NCBI GenBank assembly: GCA_964035545.1
Contig: OZ037771.1
Span: forward strand, 3,399,128 to 3,463,127
DNA from: Bugula neritina
Taxonomy: Eukaryota; Bryozoa; Gymnolaemata; Cheilostomatida; Bugulidae
Length of the DNA stretch: 64,000 nt
Direction of reading: 5' to 3'
The notes under the pieces are model-generated. The model was not told the origin of the DNA. It made no database searches and saw only the letters and a program-made list of their open reading frames with translations. Made by a program: the position numbers and the translations under genes. Below are positions 1-12,600 of this stretch, piece by piece; position 1 is the first letter of the stretch, and each line of letters begins with the position of its first letter.

Positions 1-1539
1 CCAAGAATAAATCTCACGTATAGAAACATTGTTACGTGACACAGCGTGCTACTACAGTGCCACATAACTGTGTGCTAGTCAAGAAGCTGGAATTTAGAAG
101 CTAAACCAGATCTGGACTGTGACTGTATTTCTCTCTATAATATAGCAGTATTTATTTCATGGCGGGCATTGTTCTAAGGAGTACTGTTAAAGCAAACCCC
201 TGGGCAAGGTATCTTGTGACTATGCGCTGTAGAGAGTGCTAATCATTAGATGTTATCTCTAGTAAATTATAGTGTATGTGGTTTTGTAAATTAAGAGCCT
301 AGTAAAATGTCCAGGCTGGCTTTTTAGTTCAATTGTATATATGGCAGCTAAGAAAAAAGTGAGGAATTAAAGTTAAAAATATTGTGGTTATGCTATTAGT
401 TTAAAAATGACTATTTTCTGCTCAACTATCAGTAGTGGAATCTCGGACGAAGAGCATTGAGAAGTTAAAGATTCACTCTGCAACATCTTTGTTTGGTGCA
501 TTTGATCTGTATTTGTATTATTATCTTTACACGTGTATTTTATGACAGAGTGCTGTATGTATATTTTTACTTTTAAATAAAATAATAGTATGACAAGTCA
601 AATTACCTGCCTTTGATTTAATAGCATTTTCTACAGTTACTTTGGGTGATACAGACTATGAATTTATAACTTATTAGTATAAAAGAAAGCCTTCATGAAA
701 CTTTTTTAACTTTTAGCATTAGGATCATATACATGGGTATCACTGTTAAATGTAAAACTAACACGAGTAAAATATAATATTATATTATATAACATATGCC
801 ATGAACTTTAGCAGAAATAATAGAAAAATTAGACAATTAAATCTCTAATTACATAATATTCTACTGAAGCAATTCTGATCATAACAGCTACAATCCAGTA
901 ATGCTTGGCATTCCACAAAAAATTTATATTAAAAATTTCTATTCTGTTGAGAATTCAACAAGACTGAATCAGAAGCTGATATATTTTTGGAGTTGGCATA
1001 TATGGGAGATTTCAGTAGAATTGGAAGGGCAGGCATGAATGCAGTCACTGCAACTTATCCTAGTTCATGCAACAGTAAGCCTTAGCCCTAATCACTGTAT
1101 GAAACTATGTGTGTGTAATTGTGAAACTCGTACTATATTTAACAGTATATTGATATTGCTATTTCACACTTGCGGTTCATTGCAATGGATACCTATATCA
1201 CACTACTTAGTAAGTCACAGCAAAAGCTACAAGTGTGACCTTGCAATCCTAAAACTATTGTCTTAAACTATATAATTATTTACCCATATAATATAAATGG
1301 AATAGACAAAGCATTATCATTATGCAATAATTACTGAAATATACTTAGACTTCAGTGCTCAATATTGCTGCGTATTACTGCATGTTCCACATTATAGTTA
1401 CTAAACAATATAACTTCATATGTTGGTGTTTGCTTGAGTTACATGTAGAATTTGTCATCTAAATACATGAAACTATTTTATTACATTATGTAAGTCCAGT
1501 GTTTACAGTATATAGAACACGTTTTTATTTGTATCACAG
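1..1539. other. AT-rich non-coding DNA with possible upstream exons
   Basis: No convincing gene model. Two weak exon candidates are on the plus strand. One is an ATG at 161 opening a 17-codon reading frame that ends at a good donor (ag|gtatct) near 210. The other is an open stretch from an acceptor at about 432 to a stop near 543, followed by AATAAA at about 577, which could be the last exon of a gene entering from the left. Neither joins in phase to the exon at 1540, so I do not connect them. Confidence 0.3.
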
Positions 1540-3830
1540 GACCAACTGTAAAGTTAGGTCAATCTGGAAGGTTCTTTTGTGCCTGTGATGACCAGATTAA
1601 GAGGTTTATGATGGCCACATCAGAGAGTGTCATCGGTAGAGGCGGTGCAGTGGCGCTCCTGGTTCTAGCCGGAACATTTGCTGGACGTGTATACGGTACG
1701 AGTTGCATACTGTCCGCAAAGCTGTGTGCTAGTTTATAAGAGCAACTGCTATATACAGCTTTGTGCTTGTGTACATTATCAGCTTTAGTAAGACTAGTTT
1801 CTTTAAAATATCCTAAGTGTAGGCTAGTGTAGTGTTTGCAGCCTATTAAAGCCGAAAGCCATTGTCCATAGTTCACTAAATAAATACATGACTCATTTCT
1901 TGCTGTAAAAATATACTAATTTCCTTCAAGGAGAATTATGAAAACAAATATTATTTGATTGATATGTGAGATAATATTGTACAGTGCAACAAAAGTCGCT
2001 ACAAATATTATTAGTAATTCACTAGTCAAAATATATCATGTCAGATGTAGCATTGTATATGTAATATGTACAGTCAATGTAATAAAATACATGTACAATC
2101 TATGTAGTAGAGTGTAAAATCTGTGTAAGATAATGTACAATTTATATAATATAATGTATAATCTATGTAATAGAATGGTATTGAATTTTACAGCAAAAAT
2201 TCTGCATAAGAATGGAGGAATTACATGCTTTACCTATAGAGTGAGTATTCTAACAATAGAGATATAAGTTAATCTATAGTATTTCTTTAAAGTAAATACA
2301 GTATAACTAAAATGTCTCTACTTATACAGAAAGAGCTCGCATCAACTATAATTATATAGAGACAGAGCAAGTACATGTCTATACATGACTTATCTATATT
2401 ATGGAATAAGAACACTATAACCACAATGTCTTCATAAAGTATTAGGTGTGCAGCTGTAATGCTGAGCAATGGCCTAAGCTAGATCATATTATTTCTGCAA
2501 TAGATAGGCATTCTGCATTAAAACTTGATGTTGCAGCATCACAATAGCTTTTCTAAAACAGTTTTAATCAAAGTATTGATAGCTTGATTGGTGAATAGAG
2601 ATTATATGTTATATGATATATGATAGCTCAATACCTCTTTCCCATTTTTCTTAATATATAAATGTTTTTCTTAATTATAACATTAAAAAAATATATTATA
2701 TTGTATCTATTGTTATGAGGATAACAATTTGAACATTTTTAATATAATATCAATATAACAATAATATAATACTTAATGCAAATAACATTGTTACATAATG
2801 ATTATGATCTTCATTTAAAATTTGATACAAATTTATCTCAACTGAAACTGTCAATTGGTATATGTTTGTACATACAAACACTGCATACAACCTAGCATTA
2901 TATTGTACTACCTTGGGCTATAATACTATTTATTAACTGTTGTGGTATTAAGTCTAAATATCAGTTACTGCAGGCAACTTTTAACACGAAATATATTGGT
3001 AAATAAAATATACAAATTTATGTTGAATAACACTTAAGAAAATATAAATTTAGAAAATTTCACTGCAATACTTATTATATGCAAGTTTATTAGCAAAAGC
3101 GCGTTGTGTTGCTACTTTTAGAAACTAAAAGACTTGGCAACCCACCAGCCGTGGTTTTGCATACCTCTGATATCAGTTCCACTGGTTAATTTCAGCAGTG
3201 TGGGAAGATGGAGGCCTCCATTTCTGGTATGTTTCAACACATCAACGTATTACTGATACAATCATATAAGATGGGGGGGGGGGGGAGAGGGGGGTCTAAG
3301 ACAGTGTGGGCAACTTGTAGATTGTGTATATTGTGATTATATTTGTTTATACAATGTGATCCTTAGTTCATGAAGTTTACATTCTTTTAAATGGCCCAAA
3401 TGCTTAAAAGGTTGCTCACCCTGACTTAGTACATCTAGTTGCTTGCTAGAGTGTATTTGCTTCTGTATAGACCAAAGACTAAAGTACATAGCCTCATGTT
3501 CCCATATGTGCAGAAATTTAGTACAATATATTCCCAAGATCTTGTATACCAGACTAATCCATGAATCTAGCTTATGAAATCTTGCGCAACTATCTATCAA
3601 TATGTTTGAAACTTAAAAATTATCGGATGCTGAAAGGCTTGGTATTGCAGACGTACACACTACTGGTAGCTGGATGGATACTCAACACTTCTGGTCATGT
3701 GCTAATGATAACCACAAAGGAAGAGAAGTACAAGAAATACTGCATTCCAGTCAGTTACGTCAGCTTAGCGCTGTCGGGAGTGGCAGCCTTACTCGGTCTT
3801 TATGCTCACCGATCGTCTTGCTGTTGTTAA
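1540..3830 (+). CDS. 3' part of a small multi-pass membrane protein gene
   Basis: I do not recognise this protein. Three exons join in phase: 1540-1695 (acceptor cacag|g, phase 1), 3177-3226 (phase 1 to 0) and 3651-3830 (phase 0, ending TAA). The joined reading frame has a Cys-containing start (FFCACDD) and three hydrophobic stretches (around GGAVALLVLAGTFAG, YTLLVAGWILNTSGHVLMI and PVSYVSLALSGVAALLGLYA), then ends in a short SCCC tail. That fits a small three-pass membrane protein of roughly 130 residues or more. The 5' exon or exons are not identified; the ATG inside the first exon (MMATSESV) is an alternative start. AATAAA at 3906-3911 follows the stop. The middle exon is only 50 bp and is the least certain. 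The gene converges tail-to-tail with DAW1. Confidence 0.45.
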
Positions 3831-3905
3831 AGATTTTAAATTTGAAAAAGTTTAACTTTATTTTTGTATAAATCATAAGTTTCGACATTTGTAGTCTGTA
3901 TGGAT

Positions 3906-3911
3906 AATAAA
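3906..3911 (+). promoter_or_regulatory. Polyadenylation signal AATAAA
   Basis: Canonical hexamer 76 bases past the stop of the small membrane protein gene. It lies in the roughly 560-bp spacer (3831-4389) between two convergent genes, where I see nothing else. Confidence 0.5.
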
Positions 3912-4389
3912 ATTAAATGTTTTCCCCAATAGTTTATTTCAAATTATGTTTAATTTGGAAACATGATATACTGCTGAAATGCAGTAAATGTTACTATGAC
4001 AACAGCAATAACAGAAAATAGAAGTGACGTGCAGCATTACTAAAGATAAACAATTAGACGGGTACAAGTGGACACAACTCAAAAACAATGGAAGGAAATT
4101 GCATGAAATAAAATTATTTTAGAAATAAAACACGAGGACGGAAATTAAAAAAAACAGACAAAAATTAAATTATAAACAAGCCAACGGCAAAAACTACTAG
4201 ATACAAACTCAGCATAATAAAGTATTATGTGAATGAAATGGAAATAATCAATAAAATGAGGTTTCAATAGTAAGCACAGTATTAAGTAAGATAACTGCAT
4301 TCGTTGAATTTCAGTCCCAGAAACTGTTCACCAATACGTAGCACTCAGTGTAATTCAAAAAGAACTCTGCATGAAGAGGTACTTGAATT

Positions 4390-7300
4390 CTATCTCCATA
4401 TCCTACATGTATTATCTTTGCTACCTGTTGAAAAAAAAATTCAACTTAAAACAATTCTTTCAAACTACGGCAACTACGGCAAATATTTTAGCTAAATTAA
4501 ATTCTAATTTATATTACAAGTATAAGCATGTGAGTCTGATACATTACCAGTTATAATACAATTTCCTTCATAGTTGAAGGCACAGCTGAAGATCTCATCT
4601 GTGTGTCCTTCTAGAACTTGCTTGACCTCTCCAGTCTCGGGGTCCCAGAGTCTGGCCGTCTTATCCGAACTGGCGGTCAGAACCCGACTTCCAGATGGAT
4701 TGAAACAAATCTGAGAACACAAACACAGTACGTACAGAGTACACAAAAACAGTACGTACAGAGAACAAGCATTTAGTCACTAGTAAATAATGCACATGAA
4801 TTTGTCACTTATGATGTAATAAACTGGTATTTAAAACAATTAAATAAAAAAATTCATCATGTCATGGCTTGTTTATACAGAAACTCTGCATGTGTTTTAA
4901 AGTACCTATTTGCAAACAAAAACATTTTCGTATTCAAAAATGAGAAAAGATCTCACTTTTGAAATTTCTCCTTCATGGCCTTCCATTTTACTAAGTAGAC
5001 TGTGAGTAGTTGAGTTGTAGCAGCGGGCTGTACCATCGGCAGACGCTGTAAGTAATCGTTGTCCAGTATAATCAAAGGCTATGTCCAGCACTTCGTCATC
5101 ATGACCTCGCAGAGTGCCAATGCAACAGCCTGTATAAGTAACAAACTAGGGTTTAACGTCTCCATCTTCTGTGAAAACCTCGATTACAAGAGTAAACTGA
5201 GAATTCCCCTCTTATCATGCTGGCATGTGACATAGGAACAATTACGATTGGAAACTCTTAATGGCATCACCAGTGACCTTTACTCGAACTCATGACCTAA
5301 TGACCCTCACTCTGTCCAGTAAAATAGATTACTAGCACATAATACAACAGTTTGTATTAAACCTGTTACAATAATAGCACAAGTGATATATTGTTATACA
5401 TGAGGGCTTGAACACTTGCGCTGACAAGTACCAACCAGGGCTGGGGTCAATCACATATGAGTGTAACTAATTACAATTACATGAGAATTTGTCAATTACA
5501 ATTACAATTATAATTACAGTTGAAATAAATGTAATTAATTACAATTACATTTTTATACATCAATTACAAATTACATTCAATTACTTGTAAAAATGTAATT
5601 AATTACAACCAAATAAAATTACAAATTACAATTATTCCAACCCTGGTACCAACACAATGAGTTATAACTTGATACCCTAATAGTGAGGACAACTCCAATA
5701 ATAACCCTCACCTCTAGTGAAGTCCCAGAGCTTACAAGTCTTGTCCATGCTGCCAGTGGCAATGAGTGAACAGTCAAAGTTAAACTGAGCACTGCTGATC
5801 TCTGCCTGGTGGCCGACCAGCGTGTACACCCTCTTGCCAGTGTTGACGTCCCACACCATCACCGTGTTGTCAAAACTACCAGTGATCAGATGCGTACCGG
5901 TAGCGTTGAATGACAGAGAAATAATTTCAGCTGTGTGACCCTGCAGCACACAAAATTATAGGTGCTACTTATATTTTATCTGCTCAGAATTGACTTACCA
6001 ATAAAAGGAATAACCGAGTCACACAGCCCAGAATTTATGACATTTAAATCCCGTTTGATTTAAAAACAGACAAAACTACTTATGAGAAAAATAATTTGAA
6101 AGATCAAAAACCTTATTTATCAATTTACAACTGCATCCTACTGATACTAACTTTATATCAGAAGATCAACATGATAGCCAAACATAAGATATATTTTTCA
6201 TCTAAACTAGACATAAAGATTTCTGAGTGTATAAACAACTAGCATGGCAGCCTATATGCTACAGTAAATCTGAGTAGTGAACAATCACAATATGCGAGAA
6301 CTTTGAGAGCCTATCAAGGGACACCCCTTTCGTTCTGGGAGAGTTGTTCCATGATAATAGTTTTATCCACTCACAGAGAGAGTACAGAGCTCCACTCCTG
6401 TTTCCACGTCCCAGATCTTGGCACTAGTATCCATACTTCCTGTGGCCACCTTGGTGCTCTTCGGGTCAAAGTTGAGACACACCTGGCAAGTAAACACACA
6501 TCCACCCACTTGGTGTACAGACATTATCAATGATGTGATAGACTATTATATCATGTTCAAAAAAAGCATATATTACAGCAATGTTGATTAACACAGCAAA
6601 ATATAATTTAAATCACTATATATAAGTTTACTTTACTAAAATATATTGTCTTACATTCTTAATACAAGTTTTTACAATACACATTTTTATAATATTTATA
6701 AACTGTGAACTTCATATGTAAATAAATTTTCTAAACTGCATGTTTAAACTTTTGCTAACGGAGCTTACTATTTCCGAACTGTGTCCTCTAAATGTATGGA
6801 AGCATTTGCCACTTTCACTGCTCCACAGTTTAGCTGTTTTATCAAAGGAGCCTGTCAACACTTTATCTCTGAAACAACCAGACAAATATTTCCTGCGCTA
6901 GTTTTAGACAAAGGCTCACAACTCTATTAGTAAAAATTGTAGTTTATTCATTTGTCTGTTTGTCTCTTTGTCTTATCTTATGCCATCATAAATAAAAAAA
7001 ATCAAACTCTCTTGACACAATTAATTACCTTCTTTCATAAATAATTTTTATATACAGTTAACTTTTACTCACCCATAAGGATTATTAAAAGCGATAGCAT
7101 AAACCACATTTCTATGACCTTCTAGAGTGTGTATTTCTTCCCCTGAACCTGTATCCCATATTTTACATGTTCTGTCGTAGCTACCAGTGATAAAACTGCA
7201 ACACAACAAAGCAATGAAGTGTGTTGATAGGACAAAACTCAACAACGGTGGATATTTGATAAAACAATACAATTAAAAATGTTATGATAAACTAAAGATG

Positions 7301-8875
7301 TCATCAAAAAGTTATATTAAAAGCTAGCATAAATGTTTTCTATTAAAATCCTATAAAACATGCAGTTAAGTGTTGAGCGTAATCTGTAAATTTTAGAAAC
7401 ATTAATAGAAACTTTTCTTACTTATTAACATATAAAACCCACCTTGACCCGCTTTTATTAAAAGCGACATTGGTGAGAGGCAATATATGAGCTCTAAGTA
7501 CTTTGAAGAGATAGAATGTCGAGTCTTGCGTCTGCGCCAACTTATCCTGCAGACGTTGAACTAGTTTCCTTACCTACACGTGAACATTCCAGAACAAAAC
7601 ACAATCAGTAGGTGATGTAAGTAACTCCACTGTAGCATATAAAATTATATATATAGAGTCAAACCAATTGTCAAAGTCAATTGCATTTGGTAATCAACTA
7701 TAAACTGACAGGTGCAAATTTTGCAGAAACAAGTAATGAATTACAGTTTTGTTGACTCAAACCTTGCAGTTCTAGGTAAGGCATCAGAGCCAGTTTAGTT
7801 TTTATCAAATACAACACAAGCTCTAACATCATAAAATTGGTGTTAAAAAGTATAACAAACTTCACTTGAAAAATTACTACTATTAAAATATGAAAATAAA
7901 ATGTGTTTAGGCATAGAAATGAGCTACTTAACAAACCTGTTCAACTTTGGAAGGTGTTATAAGCTTCTCTGTTCGTACCAAATCATCCACAATTGCATCT
8001 ATATCGGACCTAAAAAAATCAGCTACAAATTCAACACCAAAAAATAAGAAAAAACTAGTAAACATAAATAAAACTTATCAAATAGCTTTTCAATGACAAA
8101 AACGTCAATTTCCATCAAAAATTAATACAAATATTTATTGCAAAAAAAACTGACGTTGGTTGAAGGTTTAGTATATCCAGAGTTCTTTGCTTTAGTAGTC
8201 CTCCTTGCTCATACTCCAAAATAATTCCTAAAATAGATTTATCACTCTCACTCTGCAATATTCTGATAACATACAAAAAGAAAAACAGTTAAAAAGCCCA
8301 TATTGCAAAAATTTTTCCACAAGTTTCTATTTCTAATATCCTTACTAATTTCAATAAAATTGCAAACAGCAAATAGTAATTTACTAAGTTATATCTTTCA
8401 ATTCTTTATGATAATATATATATCAAAATGAGTAAGCTAATTTTATAATAAACATAAATATTAGTTATCTAATTAATAAAATAATTTAGATAAGCTATAA
8501 TACTAATACTTACAGTTGCTAATACTAATAGTAATAGTTACTAATGCTTAACTCATAACTGATAACTGTTACTTATTACTAGCTAGTAGTAGTAGTAACA
8601 CTTGACTTACTATTTCTAATAACAATATTGATACTATCCTTGGCATTAATAATAGACTAATAGTAATAACAACAATATTACCAATAGCGTTACTAAATAA
8701 CAATAGTATTAGTAACAGCCAGCTACTGTTAGTTTCACTTTCAGTTTGAGTTTAGATTAAGACAATAGACATAGTCATGGTGATGGTGATAGACTGACAT
8801 AGTAAAGCAATTGCACGTATTATTTTATCGTTTACCTGGTGGGTAATAGCGTAATAAAAACTTTTTCAACTTCAT
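4390..8875 (-). CDS. DAW1: Dynein assembly factor with WD repeats 1 (DAW1/WDR69)
   Basis: Complete 11-exon gene for a 415-residue protein, the same length as the human protein as I recall it. Exons in transcript order: 8836-8875, 8155-8227, 7937-8009, 7443-7573, 7073-7195, 6769-6868, 6375-6482, 5712-5940, 4957-5129, 4548-4710, 4390-4424. All phases agree and the total is 416 codons with the stop. The start [14 protein letters not shown] and the end DNTCRIWR match DAW1 closely. An N-terminal helical region of about 85 residues is followed by a WD40 propeller with repeated GH...TGS.D.T.KLWD motifs, including [20 protein letters not shown]1 helps deliver preassembled outer-arm dyneins into motile cilia, so the organism probably has motile cilia. 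The last coding exon is only 35 bp. One intron carries a hAT-like element (5428-5653). Confidence 0.97.
5428..5653. mobile_element. Short hAT-like non-autonomous element (MITE)
   Basis: An element of 210 bp (5436-5645) lies between two perfect copies of the 8-bp sequence GTACCAAC (5428-5435 and 5646-5653). Its ends are imperfect inverted repeats: CAGGGCTGGGG on the left and the complement of CAGGGTTGGAA on the right. The interior is made of TAATTACAATTA-type motifs and codes for nothing. An 8-bp target duplication with CAGGG ends is characteristic of the hAT superfamily. It sits in a DAW1 intron. A similar left end (cagggctgggtcaac) occurs alone at about 55129. Confidence 0.85.
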
Positions 8876-9662
8876 TATATTCGTGTAATTAAATAATGAA
8901 TGTAAATAACTCAAATTTATTGTATAAGCAGTAACACTCAGAATGCACAACGTAGGTCGAAGGAAGAAAAATTTAATCTCTACTTCTCAAACCAAACAGG
9001 AAATGGAAGCCTAGGAGAATTTAGCCGAAGCCTGTGAAAAATGAGTTGGGGGAAGTTGACATATCTCAATAATGTCAACTTTATCTAGATTCTGAACTAA
9101 TAATATAGTAAGTTGAAACGCCCTTTACTAAACACGTATATAATGTCTTCTAAACGACTAGGTTGGTAGCCATAAAAATTAAGTCTGGTGAAGGGTTTAT
9201 ATCTGAAAAGAACAAAAGTAGAGGAGACAACTCTATAAACAACCATGCATATAATTATTTGCCGACTGAGCCTGTGTTTTTGGGAGTTTCTATATCAAAA
9301 CATAAAATTATAACATGAATGTAAACGGCAAAATACAACAGCTCTAAATTGTTTTAAAATGCTGAAAAAGTCTTTGACTTTTAAACTTTTGTCTTACTGC
9401 TTAGGTTCTTTGCAGTATTGTTTATTGTGTGCATGCAGTTTGGGAAATTTGTGTGAGCTAATATTATTGTTACATGGTATGGATAGTATCAGTTTGTGCA
9501 ACAAAAATCTTAACTAGTAAAGATAGAGCTTATCACTAATGTAGTGTGTAGTGAATTCAGGTGATTCTAAAGCTTGCTTTATTTATCATTTAACGGAAAT
9601 TGCATACAAGTAACAATTTGAATAATAAGGAGAAATAGCGGAGGAACTTTACTAGTCATGAG
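8876..9662. other. Spacer between DAW1 and RGM-like gene A
   Basis: Holds the DAW1 5' flank and the 3' flank of gene A; both genes are on the minus strand. A minus-strand AATAAA (TTTATT at 9578-9583) lies about 80 bases past the gene A stop and is the likely polyadenylation signal. No other coding or structural signal is seen. Confidence 0.6.
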
Positions 9663-12600
9663 CTAAAAGCTTAAAATCAAGGCTAACAAAATGAAAGTAA
9701 AGTGAGTCCAACGCAAAGAGGGCGCAGTTCCAGTAACATCATTGACGATCTGTTCAAGCAATGTTTTATTGATAGGGAGATCAGTATCCAATGACTTTGA
9801 ACTGGTTGTTTCTGGTGAAGGTCGTTGCGATGAACCAGGTGAAGGTTGTTGGGATGAGCCAGGTGAAGGTCGTTGGGTTGTAAAGGGTGAAGGCTGTTGG
9901 GTTGTAAAGGGTGAAGGCTGTTGGGTTGTAAGGGATGAAGATTGTTGAGGTGAAGACACGGTGGTTCCTTCTGTAGTCGTCAAGTTACCGAAAGTAGCTT
10001 GAGCATCTTCATCTATATTTTGTTCTACGGCTTCATTTAAGGCATCTTCAACATCTAATACTGAATATAAACACAGGTTTGATTTAAATTCTAGACAAAA
10101 TATAAGAATTGCACAGATTTTAATTCAACTCAAATCTACTCAATAAACCCAGCACCAACTGTACCTGGGAAAACACCACCAGAAGCTTGCAAGTCTCCAG
10201 GAGATGGCGTGGTTGTTGGAACTTCAGTAAACGATTCAACTTCATCAACTGCTTCTTCTATCAACTCTTGATCCACAGAAGGAGATTCCACGACACTATT
10301 AACTACTTCTTCTACAGACGAGTAGCTGCTAGCTACAACCTGCCAACACACACAGCAGAACTTAGTAAACAATCAACTATTGGTCAAACAGTTGAAAACC
10401 ATCCAATAAAAACACAACTTACATCATCTTCTGTTCCAGATTCCTGGGCAGCTAGACAGTCATATGAACACATGTCTCCAAAACCATCCACGTCTGCGCA
10501 GACATCATTGCAGTCCACAGACCTCTTACGTCGAAGTTCCTTCTCCTTATTGATTACTTCACTTCTGTCAACTGCATCGGGACATCCATCAACCAGCAGA
10601 CCAGTAGAAGCTTCCAGAAGAGGTCTACTTGACCTCACATATACGTTGACAATCTCTCTGTTGAGAAAAGAGCAGCAGATAACTTATTAGTATAACTAAC
10701 CATATATCTAAAGTAGTGTTGATATTTGCTAGTAGCCCCTGTGGTGTAACGGTTAGCGCAATAGATTGCAAGCCAGAGGTCTGTGGTTCGAATCTCGGTT
10801 GGGGAAATATTTTACATCGGAAAATGAAACAATTTTAAATGATCAGTTGGAGTATTTAATAGTTTCCAAAAAAGTGACTGCTTACATCTTACAGTCCAGG
10901 AAAAACAGTAGACTTACACAAAGTCAGTCAAGAAACACTTAGGGTAGGTTATGCTCACCCTGAAGGATTGCTGAAAGCTATAATTGTTCCAGACTTTAAC
11001 TCTTTGATCACAACTCGCTTTTGACCCTTAACCTCTTGTGTATCTATTGTAAGAGACAGGCTTTGCACATCTGTGAGATGCTGAAATATCACAAGATATC
11101 ATAAATACGCTGAAAAATATCCCTAAAGAATTTCTGACAGATTACACTGTTTATTATTTATTTTATTATTTATTAAAATACTTAAATATAATCTTTTGGC
11201 TATCATCTACGGACTGTTTGAGGGTTGCATGCTCAAACGATTTTATTTCATGATGAATTTTGTGCAAACATGTCTTGAATTAATTTAGGATTTCTGATTA
11301 CTTGTTGATGGCATTTCTAGTCTACGTTGAAGTTTATGGTATATAAAACGAATACTAAGTATTGCTGACTTTCAGTGCATATAATTCTTAGCTGCTGCAT
11401 AAGTGAAATGGTTCAATGATTCGTTTAACAGAATCAGAAGTTTAGGTGAATTTTTCTGGAATATTCTCACTTCATGTTGAACTTCAGCGTCTTCTCCCGC
11501 ACCAGCTTCGTCAGAGCTGAGCTTTTTGCTTATTTTAAACTGTGGAGCTTGTTCTAAATTAGTGAGAGAGTTGAATGTGTATGTCACGTAATCGGCCTTG
11601 TCGTCACCAACTTGCTTTTCCACAATAAACTTCACCTGTAATTCAAACAATGCTTGAAATAAACTACATAATATTTATAATATATAGTTGGTAGTAGACC
11701 CACAGCTATTACTTACACACACCAACAACAGGTACAAATCTCTGAAAAGAAGTAAAAAAATAGAAGCCAATAATTATTTTTGTCACTATTCAATATTTTG
11801 CTAATTAACAAATGCTTGAATAAAAAATTCATTTCTTTCAGTCATGATTTAACCTACATTAACTTATAATATATATTTAACTTATATAAAAGTTATTAGG
11901 ATATGAATATATTTGAAACGACACACTCAAAATTGAACTTAACTCACAAGTTCATCATGGTACATGTGAAGCCATAAATTATGAGATTATATTATATAAC
12001 TATAAAATAAAAGCCTGTAGTATATTGCATTGAATAATATTACAATACATGATGATATATATTATCATATAATGCAATATTGCATCATACCATATGAGAT
12101 GATAAAATATGTTTATTGCTTCATCGCTATTGATCTATTTACATATTACCTAATACCTTCATCAATCTTTACCTAGCTTTAACTAAAGATAATGAACAAA
12201 TAACTAAAAGAGACTATTGGTAAAATTATTCAAAATCTTTAAAACGTCCACAAGTATTCAAACAGACAAGACATAATGCTATCAGAAGAAACAGCAAGTT
12301 GCTATCAGCAATACAGCAATATCAACCTATAAATCTGCTGCTATCATAAAAGGAGAAAATATTTGTACCTCTTTGAAAAAAGTTCCAGTAACAGAACTGG
12401 ACCACCTGGCCAATGTGCCTTCCACTCTAAACCAATCATTAGATATAAGTACAGTTTTTGCAGATGCAACTAGAAGGTCTGAATCTGCACCAGATTCGAG
12501 TTCCAGGGTTTCAGTGGTGGACATATACTCTGGTATAGGCATGGGCGTGGATGTGAAACCCGATGTAGTTGGTGGCAACATAGCTGTTGGAAATGCAGAA

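Noticed and set aside
10187-10690. 167-codon plus-strand ORF, repeated at 24688-25164
   Set aside because: Antisense shadow of two gene exons; it appears twice only because genes A and B are nearly identical there.
10735-10804. Functional tRNA gene
   Set aside because: A and B boxes are good but the T and anticodon stems do not pair well, and related degenerate copies exist; a SINE head or pseudogene is more likely.
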